Positions 18,161 through 27,788 are shown, numbered from the stretch's first letter. The stretch is 64,000 nucleotides of DNA from Tenacibaculum jejuense (GCF_900198195.1 NZ_LT899436.1:2633001-2697000), one strand, 5' to 3'. Numbers and translations are program-made. Notes: generated by a model from the sequence alone, not told the origin.

Positions 18161-18991
18161 TTATTGATTTCCTAAAATTATAGGCATTCCGTTCTTTCCA
18201 GAACCAATTAATACCACTTTACTGTTAGAAGACTCCGATAATTTTAATGTAGCTTCGATTCCTTTTTCTTGTAAAATCTTATCCGTTAATGAAGCACTTA
18301 AAATACGGTTTGCAGCTGCTTTACCTTCTGCATCTATTCGCTGTCTTTCTGCTTCTTTTTTAGCTTTTGCAATTCTAAATTCATATTCTAATGCTTCTTG
18401 CTCTTGCTTTAATTTACGTTCAATTGCGTTTTTAATTGTTGGAGGTAACTCTACATCACGAACTAAAACTTCATTTAATTGAATGTACTGCTTATCTAAA
18501 ATCTTCTTAGTTTCAATGAAAATCTCTTGTTGAATTACATCTCTTTTACTTGAATATAATTGTTCTGGAGTATAACGTCCAACTACACTTCTGGCAGCAG
18601 ATCTTATTGCTGGTTTAATTACACGATCTAAATAATTTTCTCCTTTTTCTTTATGTAATCTTGCTAAATTATTAATCTGTGGCTGATACCAAGCAGAAGC
18701 ATCTAATCGTATTTCTAATCCGTTTGAAGATAATACTTGCATTTGCTCAAACAATTCTTGCTGTCTTACTTCGTAAACGTAAACTTTATTCCATGGTAAT
18801 ACAAAGTGAAAACCTTCATCCATGTAAGGTTCATCTACAACTACTCCACCTCCAAAGGTTTTGTATAAAACACCCGCTTTTCCAGAGTTAATTGTTTCTG
18901 TTGATTTCGCTATGAAAATCATTAATACAAATGCTATTGGTATTAATAATATTCCTCGCTTAGGAAAATTTAAATTTGGTTGTCTATTCAT
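18161..18991 (-). CDS. Prohibitin-family (SPFH) membrane protein
   Basis: The 276-residue product has one N-terminal membrane anchor (about 13-30), an SPFH/prohibitin domain (about 35-215: SGKAGVLYKTFGGGV, LPWNKVYVYEVRQQE, IRSAARSVVGRYTPEQLYSSKRD), and a Lys/Glu/Ala-rich coiled coil (about 195-240: EQEALEYEFRIAKAKKEAERQRIDAEGKAAANRIL). Such proteins assemble rings in the membrane and often control FtsH-type proteases. Last gene of a four-gene minus operon, 10 bases after the thioesterase. Confidence 0.9.
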   Translation of the reverse strand: MNRQPNLNFPKRGILLIPIAFVLMIFIAKSTETINSGKAGVLYKTFGGGVVVDEPYMDEGFHFVLPWNKVYVYEVRQQELFEQMQVLSSNGLEIRLDASAWYQPQINNLARLHKEKGENYLDRVIKPAIRSAARSVVGRYTPEQLYSSKRDVIQQEIFIETKKILDKQYIQLNEVLVRDVELPPTIKNAIERKLKQEQEALEYEFRIAKAKKEAERQRIDAEGKAAANRILSASLTDKILQEKGIEATLKLSESSNSKVVLIGSGKNGMPIILGNQ

Positions 18992-19001
18992 AATTTTAAA
19001 T

Positions 19002-19394
19002 TTATTTTTTTTCTAGTCTATCTTTTACGTATTCTATTTTAGTTTTTCCGTGTGGTACAGGATTTCCTTCATCATCTAAACTTACCATGATAATTTTATC
19101 AATTGTAATGATATCTTTTCTTGTAAGCTTGTTTCTTACTTTACAACCTAAAGTAATTGAAGTTCTTCCAAATTTTACCACATCAATTCCTATTTCTATA
19201 ATATCTCCTTGACGAGCAGAGCTTACAAAATCTATTTCCGACATAAATTTTGTTACTGTTCTAGGAATTTCTAATTGTATAATTGCATACAAAGCAACTT
19301 CTTCATCTATCCATTGTAGTAACCTCCCTCCGAATAATGTTCCGTTAGGATTTAAATCTTCAGGTTTTACCCATTTTCTTGTATGAAATTTCAT
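19002..19394 (-). CDS. Acyl-CoA thioesterase (YciA/BFIT-type hotdog)
   Basis: The 130-residue single hotdog domain has NPNGTLFGGRLLQWIDEEVALYA (about 15-37), the helix and Asp/Glu site of this family, and DFVSSARQGDIIEIGIDVVKFGRTSITL. It would cleave acyl-CoA thioesters in the cytosol; chain length is not readable. It starts 3 bases after the CPXCG gene stop. Confidence 0.88.
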   Translation of the reverse strand: MKFHTRKWVKPEDLNPNGTLFGGRLLQWIDEEVALYAIIQLEIPRTVTKFMSEIDFVSSARQGDIIEIGIDVVKFGRTSITLGCKVRNKLTRKDIITIDKIIMVSLDDEGNPVPHGKTKIEYVKDRLEKK

Positions 19395-19397
19395 AAA

Positions 19398-19577
19398 TTA
19401 TTGTTCTATGTTAATTGCTTGAAAACTTACTAATTCTGCATTTTCAAACTGTGTGGTGATTTGTATAGGATTGCAACATATTTCACAATCTTCTATATAT
19501 GTTTCTGATGAGCTTGGGTCCAATAACATTGAGATTTCTTCCCAACAGTACGGACATTGAAAAAAATGTTCTTTCAT
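19398..19577 (-). CDS. CPXCG-type small cysteine-rich protein (59 residues)
   Basis: Short gene found by translation of the gap between the thioesterase and VWA genes. It starts MKEHFFQCPYCWEEISMLLD and later has EDCEICCNPIQIT: two CxxC-type pairs (CPYC and CEIC) in a protein of about 60 residues, the layout of the CPXCG small zinc-ribbon family. Its ATG overlaps the TAA of the VWA gene by one base (TAATG), indicating translational coupling. Function of the family is unknown. Confidence 0.85.
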   Translation of the reverse strand: MKEHFFQCPYCWEEISMLLDPSSSETYIEDCEICCNPIQITTQFENAELVSFQAINIEQ

Positions 19578-21592
19578 TAAATTTTACCAAAGAATTTTCG
19601 TGTAAACCATTCTATTGCTAGTAAAGCAATTGCTAAAAACAAAATCCATTTCCAATTAATTAGATCTTGTTCTCTCTTTTCTAACTTTTGAATAGTAGCA
19701 AAATTTTCATTCGCTACTAAATCTTGTAGTAATATTTCTTGTTGATCTTTAAAAAATAATTTTCCTCCTGAATTTTCAGCTAAAACATTTAGCTTTCTAT
19801 GATTTGCATTAGAGAATTGTTCTTCAATCTGAAAATCTGCTACTTTAAACTTTCCTGATTTAGATACAGTTTGTCCTAACACATTTACTCGATAAGTGTA
19901 ATCTCCAGAATCTAAACCTTCGATACTTACTTTGTAAGAACTGTTCATTAAAGAAAAAGGATAAACTTTTTGTTCTTTTGTTTTCTCGTTTTTCACTAGA
20001 ATCTCTAAAGAAGCTCTGTTATCAAACTTGTAATTTTTATCCAAATATAAAGCTGAAACATTAATCTTATCATTAGCTAAATACAAATTGTCTAGTTTTA
20101 CATCTAAACGTCTTCTCTTTTTATTTGAATTTAAATATTGAACTAGGTTTCCTATAAACTCGTCGAAAACTTCAAAAGAATTTTCTTTTCTGAAACTAGA
20201 AGCTCTCCATTTCCAGATACCTTCACCAAAAAGCACAGCATATTTTGTATCATTCTTTTCAAAGGTCGTTAATAATGGATTTGACGTATTTATTCCTTTT
20301 AATCTTTGAAACAATAAAGGACTATGTTCTTTGATCGCAATTGATCCGAATTTATCTTTTAACGGAGGAAAACCATCGAAACCAATATCTTCTTGTAAAT
20401 AGGTTAAGAAATTAGAATTGTAAACCGGTCTGTAATTTTCTTTTTGATTAATCGCCTTTTTATTAAAATTATAGTCTAAAGAATTCACCAAATTCCAATT
20501 TGTTTTGGAACCTGTTATTAAAAGAAAGTTCGATTTTCTTTCTTGTAAATATTTTTTAAAATAAGCATTAGGTTGATAGAAAACAACTAATTGATAGTCT
20601 TTTAAATCTCCTTTAAATTCGTTTACTTGAACAAGTTCTACTTTTCTTTGTTTGTTACTTTCTATAGCTTTTTTAAGCGCACCTAAGTCTGGATGTAAAA
20701 TTGAAGAAAGTATCAAAACTTTAGATTGTTCGTCTATAACTTCTACTGTAAAATTCTTTGTGTTATTTCTTACATTTTTCTCTTTATCTAACTTAGTTAA
20801 TGACGCCGAGTAATAATGAACTCCTTCTTTATCTGAATTCAATTCTGCGGTAATTACAGTTGATTTCTTATTTGGTGATAGTTCAACAGTTTTACTAAAA
20901 ACTTTTGTTCCTCTCTTATAGATAGAAAAAACAGATTTCACTTGTGCTCTTCCTTCATAATTAATGAAAGCTTCTACCGGAAATTTATTATTTAAATAAC
21001 TATACTTGTTTACGTTTAGTTGACTTATTCTGATGTCTTGATATTGAATGGTATCTCCTAATACAACAGGATAAACAGTTTTTTGAGAATTCAAAAACTC
21101 ATAATCTTCTCCTAAAGTTTGGTTTCCATCTGAAAGTAAAACTATAGTTCCTTCATTGTTCTTTTGTAATTCGTTGATTGATTTTATAGCTTTTGTGATA
21201 TTCGTGTTTTTATCAGAAAAAGTTACGCTATCTAATTTTTCAACCTGATTACCAAATGTGTAAAAGTCAACATCAAACTTATCATTAACAGCATCATTCT
21301 TTTTTAAATCTTCTACAAAAGAATTCACAAAATCAGTTTCTTTAAAAAATTGAGTTGATGATGAGTTATCAACCAAAACAGACAATGATGGTTTTACGTT
21401 TTTAGTGGTTGTTAATTCTATTTTCGGATTTATTAATAATAATAGAATTAAGAAAACACTTAAAACTCTTAAAAAGAATAATAAAACTGTAATTTTTGGT
21501 GTCTTTTTTACTTTAAAGAAATATTGAAAAAAGCCAACACCTAAACTTACTAATAAAGCTAAAATGATATAAACTAGAGTTTCTGTTTGCAC
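19577..21592 (-). CDS. Membrane-anchored VWA-domain protein (BatA-like)
   Basis: The 671-residue product has two N-terminal membrane spans (about 6-26 and 35-58), a VWA domain with degenerate metal site (SVLVDNSSST near 70-79, LLSDGNQTLGED), a long periplasmic middle part with beta-sandwich character, and one C-terminal span (about 647-665). Architecture as in flavobacterial proteins related to the aerotolerance (Bat) and glutamine-amidotransferase-like VWA membrane proteins. First gene of the operon VWA - CPXCG - thioesterase - prohibitin. Confidence 0.75.
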   Translation of the reverse strand: MQTETLVYIILALLVSLGVGFFQYFFKVKKTPKITVLLFFLRVLSVFLILLLLINPKIELTTTKNVKPSLSVLVDNSSSTQFFKETDFVNSFVEDLKKNDAVNDKFDVDFYTFGNQVEKLDSVTFSDKNTNITKAIKSINELQKNNEGTIVLLSDGNQTLGEDYEFLNSQKTVYPVVLGDTIQYQDIRISQLNVNKYSYLNNKFPVEAFINYEGRAQVKSVFSIYKRGTKVFSKTVELSPNKKSTVITAELNSDKEGVHYYSASLTKLDKEKNVRNNTKNFTVEVIDEQSKVLILSSILHPDLGALKKAIESNKQRKVELVQVNEFKGDLKDYQLVVFYQPNAYFKKYLQERKSNFLLITGSKTNWNLVNSLDYNFNKKAINQKENYRPVYNSNFLTYLQEDIGFDGFPPLKDKFGSIAIKEHSPLLFQRLKGINTSNPLLTTFEKNDTKYAVLFGEGIWKWRASSFRKENSFEVFDEFIGNLVQYLNSNKKRRRLDVKLDNLYLANDKINVSALYLDKNYKFDNRASLEILVKNEKTKEQKVYPFSLMNSSYKVSIEGLDSGDYTYRVNVLGQTVSKSGKFKVADFQIEEQFSNANHRKLNVLAENSGGKLFFKDQQEILLQDLVANENFATIQKLEKREQDLINWKWILFLAIALLAIEWFTRKFFGKI

Positions 21593-21658
21593 ATTAAAAA
21601 ATTTGAATTGTGAAGATATGAATAACCTTTAACATAATTTATTTGAAATCTTCCTAAA

Positions 21659-21675
21659 TATGATTTTGGTCATAA
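21659..21675 (+). promoter_or_regulatory. Crp/Fnr-type operator, copy 1
   Basis: TATGATTTTGGTCATAA: arms TATGA/TCATA around a 6-base centre. 15 of 17 bases match the copy at 22511-22527. Its centre is about 43 bases before the start site predicted from the TAGCTTTG box at 21696-21703, the usual place for a class II activator, and no -33 TTG is present at the normal distance. Confidence 0.65.
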
Positions 21676-21695
21676 AATTTTAACTTTTCTGAAAG

Positions 21696-21703
21696 TAGCT
21701 TTG
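21696..21703 (+). promoter_or_regulatory. -7 box of the 21721 gene
   Basis: TAGCTTTG, exact match to TAnnTTTG, 17 bases before the ATG. Lacks a -33 element at 17-23 bases, in line with activator dependence through the operator at 21659-21675. Confidence 0.6.
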
Positions 21704-21720
21704 TATTAAAATTAAATATT

Positions 21721-22065
21721 ATGATCACAACAGATAACACCGCAATTCAAAATATTACTTACACAAAGCCAACAAATATTATTGACTTAATCAACCATAA
21801 AATTAAAGTTGAACAAGAGAATGCTTTTGGAATCACTGTATTATTTATCATGATAAGCACAATGATCAGTTCTGCTACAGCTGCATTAGCTATACATCAT
21901 CAATTCTCTTTTATGTATTTAGCACTAGCTTTAGTAACAGCTATGGGAACAAATGCAACTGCATTTAGTCAAAGTCCGTTTAAATATGTAGCCTGGGCAG
22001 GAATTATTAGTATTACAACTAATATTGTTTTAATTCTAATGCAATTAATTACCCTATATTTTTAG
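21721..22065 (+). CDS. Small three-span membrane protein under Crp/Fnr-type control
   Basis: Not recognised. The 114-residue product has a polar N-terminus of about 35 residues and three hydrophobic segments (about 37-58, 65-82, 90-113). It converges with the truncated haemoglobin gene and overlaps it by 17 bases. The operator before it matches that before the regulator gene at 22532, so it probably belongs to an oxygen or nitric-oxide response. The function is inferred from this context only. Confidence 0.65.
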   Translation: MITTDNTAIQNITYTKPTNIIDLINHKIKVEQENAFGITVLFIMISTMISSATAALAIHHQFSFMYLALALVTAMGTNATAFSQSPFKYVAWAGIISITTNIVLILMQLITLYF

Positions 22066-22453
22066 GTTTATTTTCATAAATTTTAAAGAAGAGCATAGAA
22101 GCTATATTTCGTGCTCTTTCTTTGGCTTGATAAGCTTTTTCTCCAATAAATAACTCATCGATTGTAGTAAACCATAATTGTAACCATCTACCAAAATGTT
22201 CCTGAGAAATTTTAAAGTTAGAATTTGCATCTACATTTCTGTGTTTCTGAATTGGATTTCCTTTAAATTTTCGAACAAAAAACAGATTAGTTTCCCAAAA
22301 ATCAGTTAAATGTTCTAGATGATTATTCCATTCACTTTCAGGAATTGCATTAAGAAAAAAATGCCCTATAATTTCATCTTTTTTTATTTTATCATAAAAA
22401 GAAGAAACTAATAAATAAACATCTGCTCGGTTCACTATTTCTTTTTTACTCAT
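22049..22453 (-). CDS. Group III truncated haemoglobin
   Basis: The 134-residue product is a truncated globin: helix B/CD region FYDKIKKDEIIGHFF, the WNNHLEHLTDFWETNLF stretch, and the proximal-His region HFGRWLQLWFTTIDELFIGEKA (about 88-108), all typical of group III. It would bind O2 or NO through haem in the cytosol. It is divergent from the Crp/Fnr gene; the palindrome at 22511-22527 lies between them. A near -7 box TATATTTC is just before its start. Confidence 0.9.
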   Translation of the reverse strand: MSKKEIVNRADVYLLVSSFYDKIKKDEIIGHFFLNAIPESEWNNHLEHLTDFWETNLFFVRKFKGNPIQKHRNVDANSNFKISQEHFGRWLQLWFTTIDELFIGEKAYQAKERARNIASMLFFKIYENKPKNIG

Positions 22454-22510
22454 TGATCGAAATATATAAAATTACTGTGGTAAAATTATATCTTTAGTAT
22501 AATTAAACTT

Positions 22511-22527
22511 TATGATTATAGTCATAA
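22511..22527. promoter_or_regulatory. Crp/Fnr-type operator, copy 2
   Basis: TATGATTATAGTCATAA, arms TTATGA/TCATAA if extended by one base. It lies in the divergent gap between the haemoglobin gene and the regulator gene, 4 bases before the regulator ATG and downstream of a TATCTTTA box (22489-22496). It could repress the regulator's own gene and activate the haemoglobin gene from upstream. Confidence 0.65.
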
Positions 22528-22531
22528 CATT

Positions 22532-23128
22532 ATGATACCTGAAACACTTTTAATTGAATATAATGCTACTTTGAAAACTTTTGATAAAGATGAGATTATC
22601 TTTTCAGAGGGAGAATTTGCTAGAAATTATTATCAAGTTAAACATGGAATTATCAAAATGAATAACTTTAATGATGATGCTAAAGAATTCATTCAAGGTA
22701 TTTTTTATAAAAGACAAAGTTTTGGTGAACCGCCTTTATTTATTGATGTTAAATATCCTGCAAATGCAACAGCTATAGAAAAAAGTACAATTTATATTTT
22801 ACCCAAAGAAAAGTTCTACAAATTACTCCAAAACAATAAAGAAGTACATTTTAAAATCACAGAAAGCCTTGCAAAAAGACTATACTACAAAGCGATAATA
22901 GCTTCAGAAATTTCTAGCCAAGAACCATCACATCGAATTTTAAGGTTTTTCGATTATCTAAAAAACGATGTTTTTAAACAAGAAGGAAAATTCACATTAA
23001 AAATAAACTATACACGTCAGCAAATATCAGACATTTTAGGCTTACGAGTAGAAACCGTAATACGTACTATAAAGCAACTTGAAAAACAAGGAGAAGTAAA
23101 AATTGAAAATAGAAAGGTTTATCGTTAA
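22532..23128 (+). CDS. Crp/Fnr-family transcription regulator
   Basis: The 198-residue product has a cyclic-nucleotide-type beta-roll (about 15-115: FDKDEIIFSEGEFARNYYQVKHGIIKM, FGEPPLF), a dimer helix and a C-terminal helix-turn-helix (YTRQQISDILGLRVETVIRTIKQLEKQG, about 160-187). No N-terminal Fnr cysteines are seen, so it is not an iron-sulphur Fnr. By context (truncated haemoglobin, matching operators) it may sense NO or redox state, as Dnr-type members do; this is inference. Confidence 0.88.
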   Translation: MIPETLLIEYNATLKTFDKDEIIFSEGEFARNYYQVKHGIIKMNNFNDDAKEFIQGIFYKRQSFGEPPLFIDVKYPANATAIEKSTIYILPKEKFYKLLQNNKEVHFKITESLAKRLYYKAIIASEISSQEPSHRILRFFDYLKNDVFKQEGKFTLKINYTRQQISDILGLRVETVIRTIKQLEKQGEVKIENRKVYR

Positions 23129-23200
23129 AATAAAGATCTAATTATACAAAAAATACTATTTGGATTTTCTATTTTTGTCGTTTGAACACAACACACTAAT

Positions 23201-24544
23201 ATGAGTTTAACTACATTAAATGCCATCTCTCCTATCGATGGTCGATATAGAAACAAAGTAGATCAACTAACAAATTATTTTTCTGAAGAAGCACTTATCA
23301 AATACAGAGTTAAAGTAGAAATAGAATACTTTATCGCTTTATGTGAAATTCCTTTACCTCAATTACAAGATATTAATAAAGATTTATATCCTGAATTACG
23401 TAAAATATATACTGATTTTAATGCAGAAGATGCTTTAAAGATTAAAGATATAGAAAGTGTAACAAATCACGATGTTAAAGCCGTTGAATACTTTATCAAA
23501 GAAAAATTTGATGCATTAAACTTATCGCAATACAAAGAATTTATTCATTTCGGATTAACTTCTCAAGACATTAACAATACTGCAATTCCTTTATCTATTA
23601 AAGATGCAGTTGAAGAAGTGTATTTCCCTACATTAGATAGCTTAACTTCTAAATTAGCTGATTTAGCCAACGAATGGGAAAATATTCCAATGTTAGCCAG
23701 AACACATGGGCAACCAGCTTCTCCTACAAGATTAGGAAAAGAATTATTCGTTTTTGTAGAACGTATTAATCAGCAAATATTATTCTTACAACACATACCA
23801 AATGCAGCTAAATTTGGTGGAGCTACAGGAAATTATAACGCTCATAAAGTTGCTTATCCTGATATTGATTGGAAAGCTTTTGGAACTTCATTCGTAGAAG
23901 AAGTTTTAGAGTTACACCACTCTTTTCCAACTACACAAATTGAACATTACGATCATATGGCTAGTTTATTCGACGCTATGAAACGTGTGAATACTATTCT
24001 TATTGATTTAGATCGTGATATTTGGACGTACATTTCAATGGATTATTTCAAGCAAAAAATTAAAAAAGGTGAGGTAGGTTCTTCTGCAATGCCGCATAAA
24101 GTAAATCCAATTGATTTTGAAAACTCTGAAGGAAATTTAGGAATTGCTAATGCTATTTTTGAACACTTAGCTGCTAAATTACCTGTTTCTCGTATGCAAC
24201 GTGATTTAACAGATAGTACGGTTTTACGTAATGTTGGTGTTCCTTTCGGACATACTTTAATTGCATTTAAAGCTACTTTAAAAGGTTTAAATAAATTATT
24301 ACTAAATCAACAAAAATTTGAAGATGATTTAGAAAATAACTGGGCTGTTGCTGCTGAAGCTATACAAACCATTTTGCGTAGAGAAGCATATCCAAACCCT
24401 TATGAAGCCTTAAAAGGTTTAACTAGAACTAATGAAAAAATTACGCAACAATCTATTGCTAATTTTATAGATACTTTAGAAGTTTCAGATACTATAAAAT
24501 CTGAATTAAAACAAATTACACCATCAAATTACACTGGAATTTAA
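23201..24544 (+). CDS. purB: Adenylosuccinate lyase
   Basis: Cleaves SAICAR and adenylosuccinate in purine synthesis. The 447-residue product has LNAISPIDGRYRNKV at the start, TSQDINNTA, LARTHGQPASPTRLGKE, and the signature GSSAMPHKVNPIDFENSEGN (about 291-310). Full length for the E. coli-type family. Its stop overlaps the ATG of the next lipoprotein gene (TAATG). A TATTTTTG box is at 23170-23177. Confidence 0.97.
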   Translation: MSLTTLNAISPIDGRYRNKVDQLTNYFSEEALIKYRVKVEIEYFIALCEIPLPQLQDINKDLYPELRKIYTDFNAEDALKIKDIESVTNHDVKAVEYFIKEKFDALNLSQYKEFIHFGLTSQDINNTAIPLSIKDAVEEVYFPTLDSLTSKLADLANEWENIPMLARTHGQPASPTRLGKELFVFVERINQQILFLQHIPNAAKFGGATGNYNAHKVAYPDIDWKAFGTSFVEEVLELHHSFPTTQIEHYDHMASLFDAMKRVNTILIDLDRDIWTYISMDYFKQKIKKGEVGSSAMPHKVNPIDFENSEGNLGIANAIFEHLAAKLPVSRMQRDLTDSTVLRNVGVPFGHTLIAFKATLKGLNKLLLNQQKFEDDLENNWAVAAEAIQTILRREAYPNPYEALKGLTRTNEKITQQSIANFIDTLEVSDTIKSELKQITPSNYTGI

Positions 24545-24975
24545 TGAAATACTTAATCTTATCTTTTCTAGCTATAGTACTTACTTCTTGTAATATTAAT
24601 ACAGAAGGAAATCCTGAACGTTTCAAATATGGAACTTTTGAGATTCCTGCAGGAGACAACTACAGCAAGACTATTATAGTTAGAAAAGATAGCTTACAAA
24701 TAGAATATTACACTAAAAAAGTAACAATTTCTACAGATAGTACTGTAATCGAAAAAGAAGTACAACAAATAGATACTTTGTTTATTACTTGGAGAAATAA
24801 TTTTTCATATACGTTAAAAATGAAAAATCCAAAAACAGATTTAGATAAAGATCCTATTAATGTTCAGATGAGTAAGATTACAGATTCTTCTTATAATTAC
24901 ATTTCTAGAATAGGTTTTTCTAAATTTACACCTAAAGGAACAGTGTATATTAGTAAAACACCTTTCAAAAACTAA
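24544..24975 (+). CDS. Small lipoprotein downstream of purB
   Basis: The 143-residue product has a lipoprotein signal (MKYLILSFLAIVLTSC, Cys16) and a beta-rich mature part with no family recognised. The start overlaps the purB stop by one base, so translation is coupled. Related uncharacterised lipoproteins after purB may be common in the family, but that is not visible here. Confidence 0.7.
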   Translation: MKYLILSFLAIVLTSCNINTEGNPERFKYGTFEIPAGDNYSKTIIVRKDSLQIEYYTKKVTISTDSTVIEKEVQQIDTLFITWRNNFSYTLKMKNPKTDLDKDPINVQMSKITDSSYNYISRIGFSKFTPKGTVYISKTPFKN

Positions 24976-25022
24976 GTTAATTAATTGGTTATTTAAAATA
25001 AATCCATTTAATTTGCGAATTG

Positions 25023-25346
25023 ATGAAGGTGTTTAAGAAATATTTATCCGTAGGGATGCTTTTAATGTTATTACTAAGTCCATTAGTAATACAACTAATG
25101 CACTCTTTAGATTCTGATCATATAGAATCTGAGATTTGTACTTCTGAAGACGATAATCATTTGCATGAACATGAGTTAGATTGTGAAATTTGTAAATTTC
25201 AATTTAATAGTTTTATAGCTCATGATATTTTAATAGTTCCTTTCATTGAAACATTAGATATTGACCAACTAGAAAGTCAATATTCTTCATTACAACAATT
25301 TTCTAAATTAAATTTTTCATTAAGAGCTCCACCTGTTTTAGTTTAA
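25023..25346 (+). CDS. Small His/Cys-containing membrane-associated protein
   Basis: The 107-residue product has an N-terminal hydrophobic segment (about 9-27), then a stretch with many metal ligands (HSLDSDHIESEICTSEDDNHLHEHELD split, CEIC). It precedes a TonB receptor and a lipoprotein, a layout seen in metal-uptake modules. The ATG at 25023 is preferred to an adjoining TTG. A chaperone or sensor role for a metal is inference. Confidence 0.6.
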   Translation: MKVFKKYLSVGMLLMLLLSPLVIQLMHSLDSDHIESEICTSEDDNHLHEHELDCEICKFQFNSFIAHDILIVPFIETLDIDQLESQYSSLQQFSKLNFSLRAPPVLV

Positions 25347-25385
25347 TTATTCGTTTTAGCAAATAATTCAAACTAAACAATCATA

Positions 25386-27788
25386 ATGAAACCTAATCAA
25401 TGTATTTTGATTGTATTATTGATTTTAATATCAAACTCAATAATTGGTCAAAATTGTACATACACTTTTACTGGACTTGTTGAAGATTTTCATGATAAAT
25501 CTCCAATAGTTGATGCTACTATTCACATTAAAAATTTAAATAGATATGCTGCCACAGATTTAGATGGTAAGTTCTCTTTTAAAAACTTGTGTGCTGGTAA
25601 ATTAATTGTTGAAGTTTCTCATGTTGCTTGTGATACACAAATTATTGAAATCAATTTAACCAAAAACACACATAAGGTTATTGATTTAGAACATCACATA
25701 GAAGAACTAAATGAAGTTCAAGTTAAGTCATCAATAGGCGTTAAAACTAAAACATCGCAAGAAACTTTAATTAAAGAAAATATAATTGAAGAATATAGTG
25801 ATGCTAGTTTAGGTGACGCTTTAAAAGAAGTGTCTGGGGTTTCAACTTTAAATACGGGTAATTCAATAGTAAAGCCAATTATTAATGGATTACACAGTAG
25901 TAGAATATTAATATCAATAAACAACGTAAGGCTACAAGATCAAGATTGGGGAGTAGAACATGCTCCTAATGTAGATATAAGCGCCGCAGGAAGCATATCA
26001 GTTATTAAAGGTGCAAATGCACTTGAATACGGTGGTGATGCAATTGGTGGTGTTGTTGTTATAAATCCTCCAAAGATTATCTTAAAAGATTCTTTGTATG
26101 GGAAAACTATTATATCTCAACAAACTAACGGTAGACTTGCTTCAATAAATACATCGATTAATAAATCATATCAGAAAGGTTGGTTTATTAACGGACAAGC
26201 TTCTTTAAAAAGAGCGGGAGATTTTGAAGCTCCAAATTACAATTTAACTAACACGAGTTTAAAATCATTTGGAATAAACTTAAGTGGTGGTTTTAAAAAA
26301 TTTGACAAAGGTTTTGAAATCTTCGTTAGTCATGTATCTAATGAGATAGGAATACTTAGAGCTGCTCATATCGGTAGTACAACCGATTTGGTAAATAGTA
26401 TTAACAGTGGTACACCCTCTGTAATAAGAGATTTTAGTTATGATATTAATAACCCTAAACAAGATGTTACACATCTTCTTCTAAAAGCGAACTTTTATAA
26501 AAGGTTTAAAGGCTTAGGAAAGTTTAGGTTACAATATGATTTTCAGCAAAATGAGAGAAAAGAATTCGATGTAAGACGTGGAGGAAGAAGTTCTTTAGCG
26601 GCCTTGGATTTGAATTTAAAAACTCATAATGTTAGAGCTGATATGAAGTTTGATGCTAATCCGAACAAGATATTCAAAATTGGGATTTCTGGCGGATACC
26701 AAACAAATTTTCCTGACCCTGGTACTGGGGTAAGGCGACTAATACCTGATTACGATAAGTATATATTGGGAGTTTATACTTTATCTGAATTGATTTTTTT
26801 TAATGGTTTAATTTTTTCATCAGGTATCAGATACGACTTTAGCCATATTAATGCAAAGAAATTTTACTTAAAATCAAGATGGAATTCACTTAATTACGAT
26901 CAAGATTTTAGCGCTATTATATTAGACGACAGAGGAACACAATTCTTAACAGATCCAACTTTTAATTATCATAATTTATCAGCTTCAGTTGGGCTGTCGT
27001 ATGAATTTGATCCTAAAAATTCTTTATTATTTAATTATGGATTATCGAATAGAGCTCCAAATCCAGCCGAACTGTTTAGTGATGGTTTACATCACACCGC
27101 AGCAAGGATAGAGTTAGGAGATTTACGTATCCGTCCAGAATCTTCCCATAGAATTTCTTCAACCTATAAATATAGTGGAGAGAAATTCAAAGCTTCAGTC
27201 GAAGGTTTTTATAACTTTATCGACGATTTTATTTACATAGAACCATCTGGAACAGAAACTACCATTAGAGGTGCTTTTGTTGTTTGGTCATATAAACAAA
27301 TTAAAGCCAATCTATTTGGCTTAGACTCTGATATTTCGTACCAAATTAATGATAATTTTTCAATTAGAAATAGATCTTCTTACATCAAAGGAAAAGATTT
27401 AAGTAGTAATAGAGCTTTGATAGATATTCCTCCTTTTAAAACAGTAAATACCATCCAGTATAGCAACAATAAATGGAATGATTTTTACGCTAATTTGGAA
27501 AGTGATTTTAATGCAAGACAAAATGATTTTCCTAATAATAACTTTACAACATTTGTTGCTACAACAAATACAAATGAATTAGTCGATATTAGTACTCCTC
27601 CAAATGCATATCATTTACTTAACTTTTCTACTGGATTTAATTTTAAATTGTCAAAAACAAAAGTAGGTATTAACTTATTTGTTAATAATATTTTAAATAC
27701 AACGTACAGAGACTACTTAAATCAATTACGATTCTTTGCAGACGATATTGGAAGAAATTTTAAAATACAATTAAAACTTAATTATTAA
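25386..27788 (+). CDS. TonB-dependent outer-membrane receptor (ZnuD-like)
   Basis: The 800-residue product has a signal peptide (about 1-21), a carboxypeptidase-like regulatory domain (about 25-110), a plug domain (about 120-225: SLGDALKEVSGVSTLNTG, ISVIKGANALEYGGDAIGGVVV) and a long beta-barrel ending FKIQLKLNY. The HAPNVDISAAGSISVIKGANALEYG stretch resembles metal receptors such as ZnuD. With the His-rich upstream protein and the lipoprotein after it, a zinc or other metal is the likely substrate. Substrate is inference. Confidence 0.85.
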   Translation: MKPNQCILIVLLILISNSIIGQNCTYTFTGLVEDFHDKSPIVDATIHIKNLNRYAATDLDGKFSFKNLCAGKLIVEVSHVACDTQIIEINLTKNTHKVIDLEHHIEELNEVQVKSSIGVKTKTSQETLIKENIIEEYSDASLGDALKEVSGVSTLNTGNSIVKPIINGLHSSRILISINNVRLQDQDWGVEHAPNVDISAAGSISVIKGANALEYGGDAIGGVVVINPPKIILKDSLYGKTIISQQTNGRLASINTSINKSYQKGWFINGQASLKRAGDFEAPNYNLTNTSLKSFGINLSGGFKKFDKGFEIFVSHVSNEIGILRAAHIGSTTDLVNSINSGTPSVIRDFSYDINNPKQDVTHLLLKANFYKRFKGLGKFRLQYDFQQNERKEFDVRRGGRSSLAALDLNLKTHNVRADMKFDANPNKIFKIGISGGYQTNFPDPGTGVRRLIPDYDKYILGVYTLSELIFFNGLIFSSGIRYDFSHINAKKFYLKSRWNSLNYDQDFSAIILDDRGTQFLTDPTFNYHNLSASVGLSYEFDPKNSLLFNYGLSNRAPNPAELFSDGLHHTAARIELGDLRIRPESSHRISSTYKYSGEKFKASVEGFYNFIDDFIYIEPSGTETTIRGAFVVWSYKQIKANLFGLDSDISYQINDNFSIRNRSSYIKGKDLSSNRALIDIPPFKTVNTIQYSNNKWNDFYANLESDFNARQNDFPNNNFTTFVATTNTNELVDISTPPNAYHLLNFSTGFNFKLSKTKVGINLFVNNILNTTYRDYLNQLRFFADDIGRNFKIQLKLNY

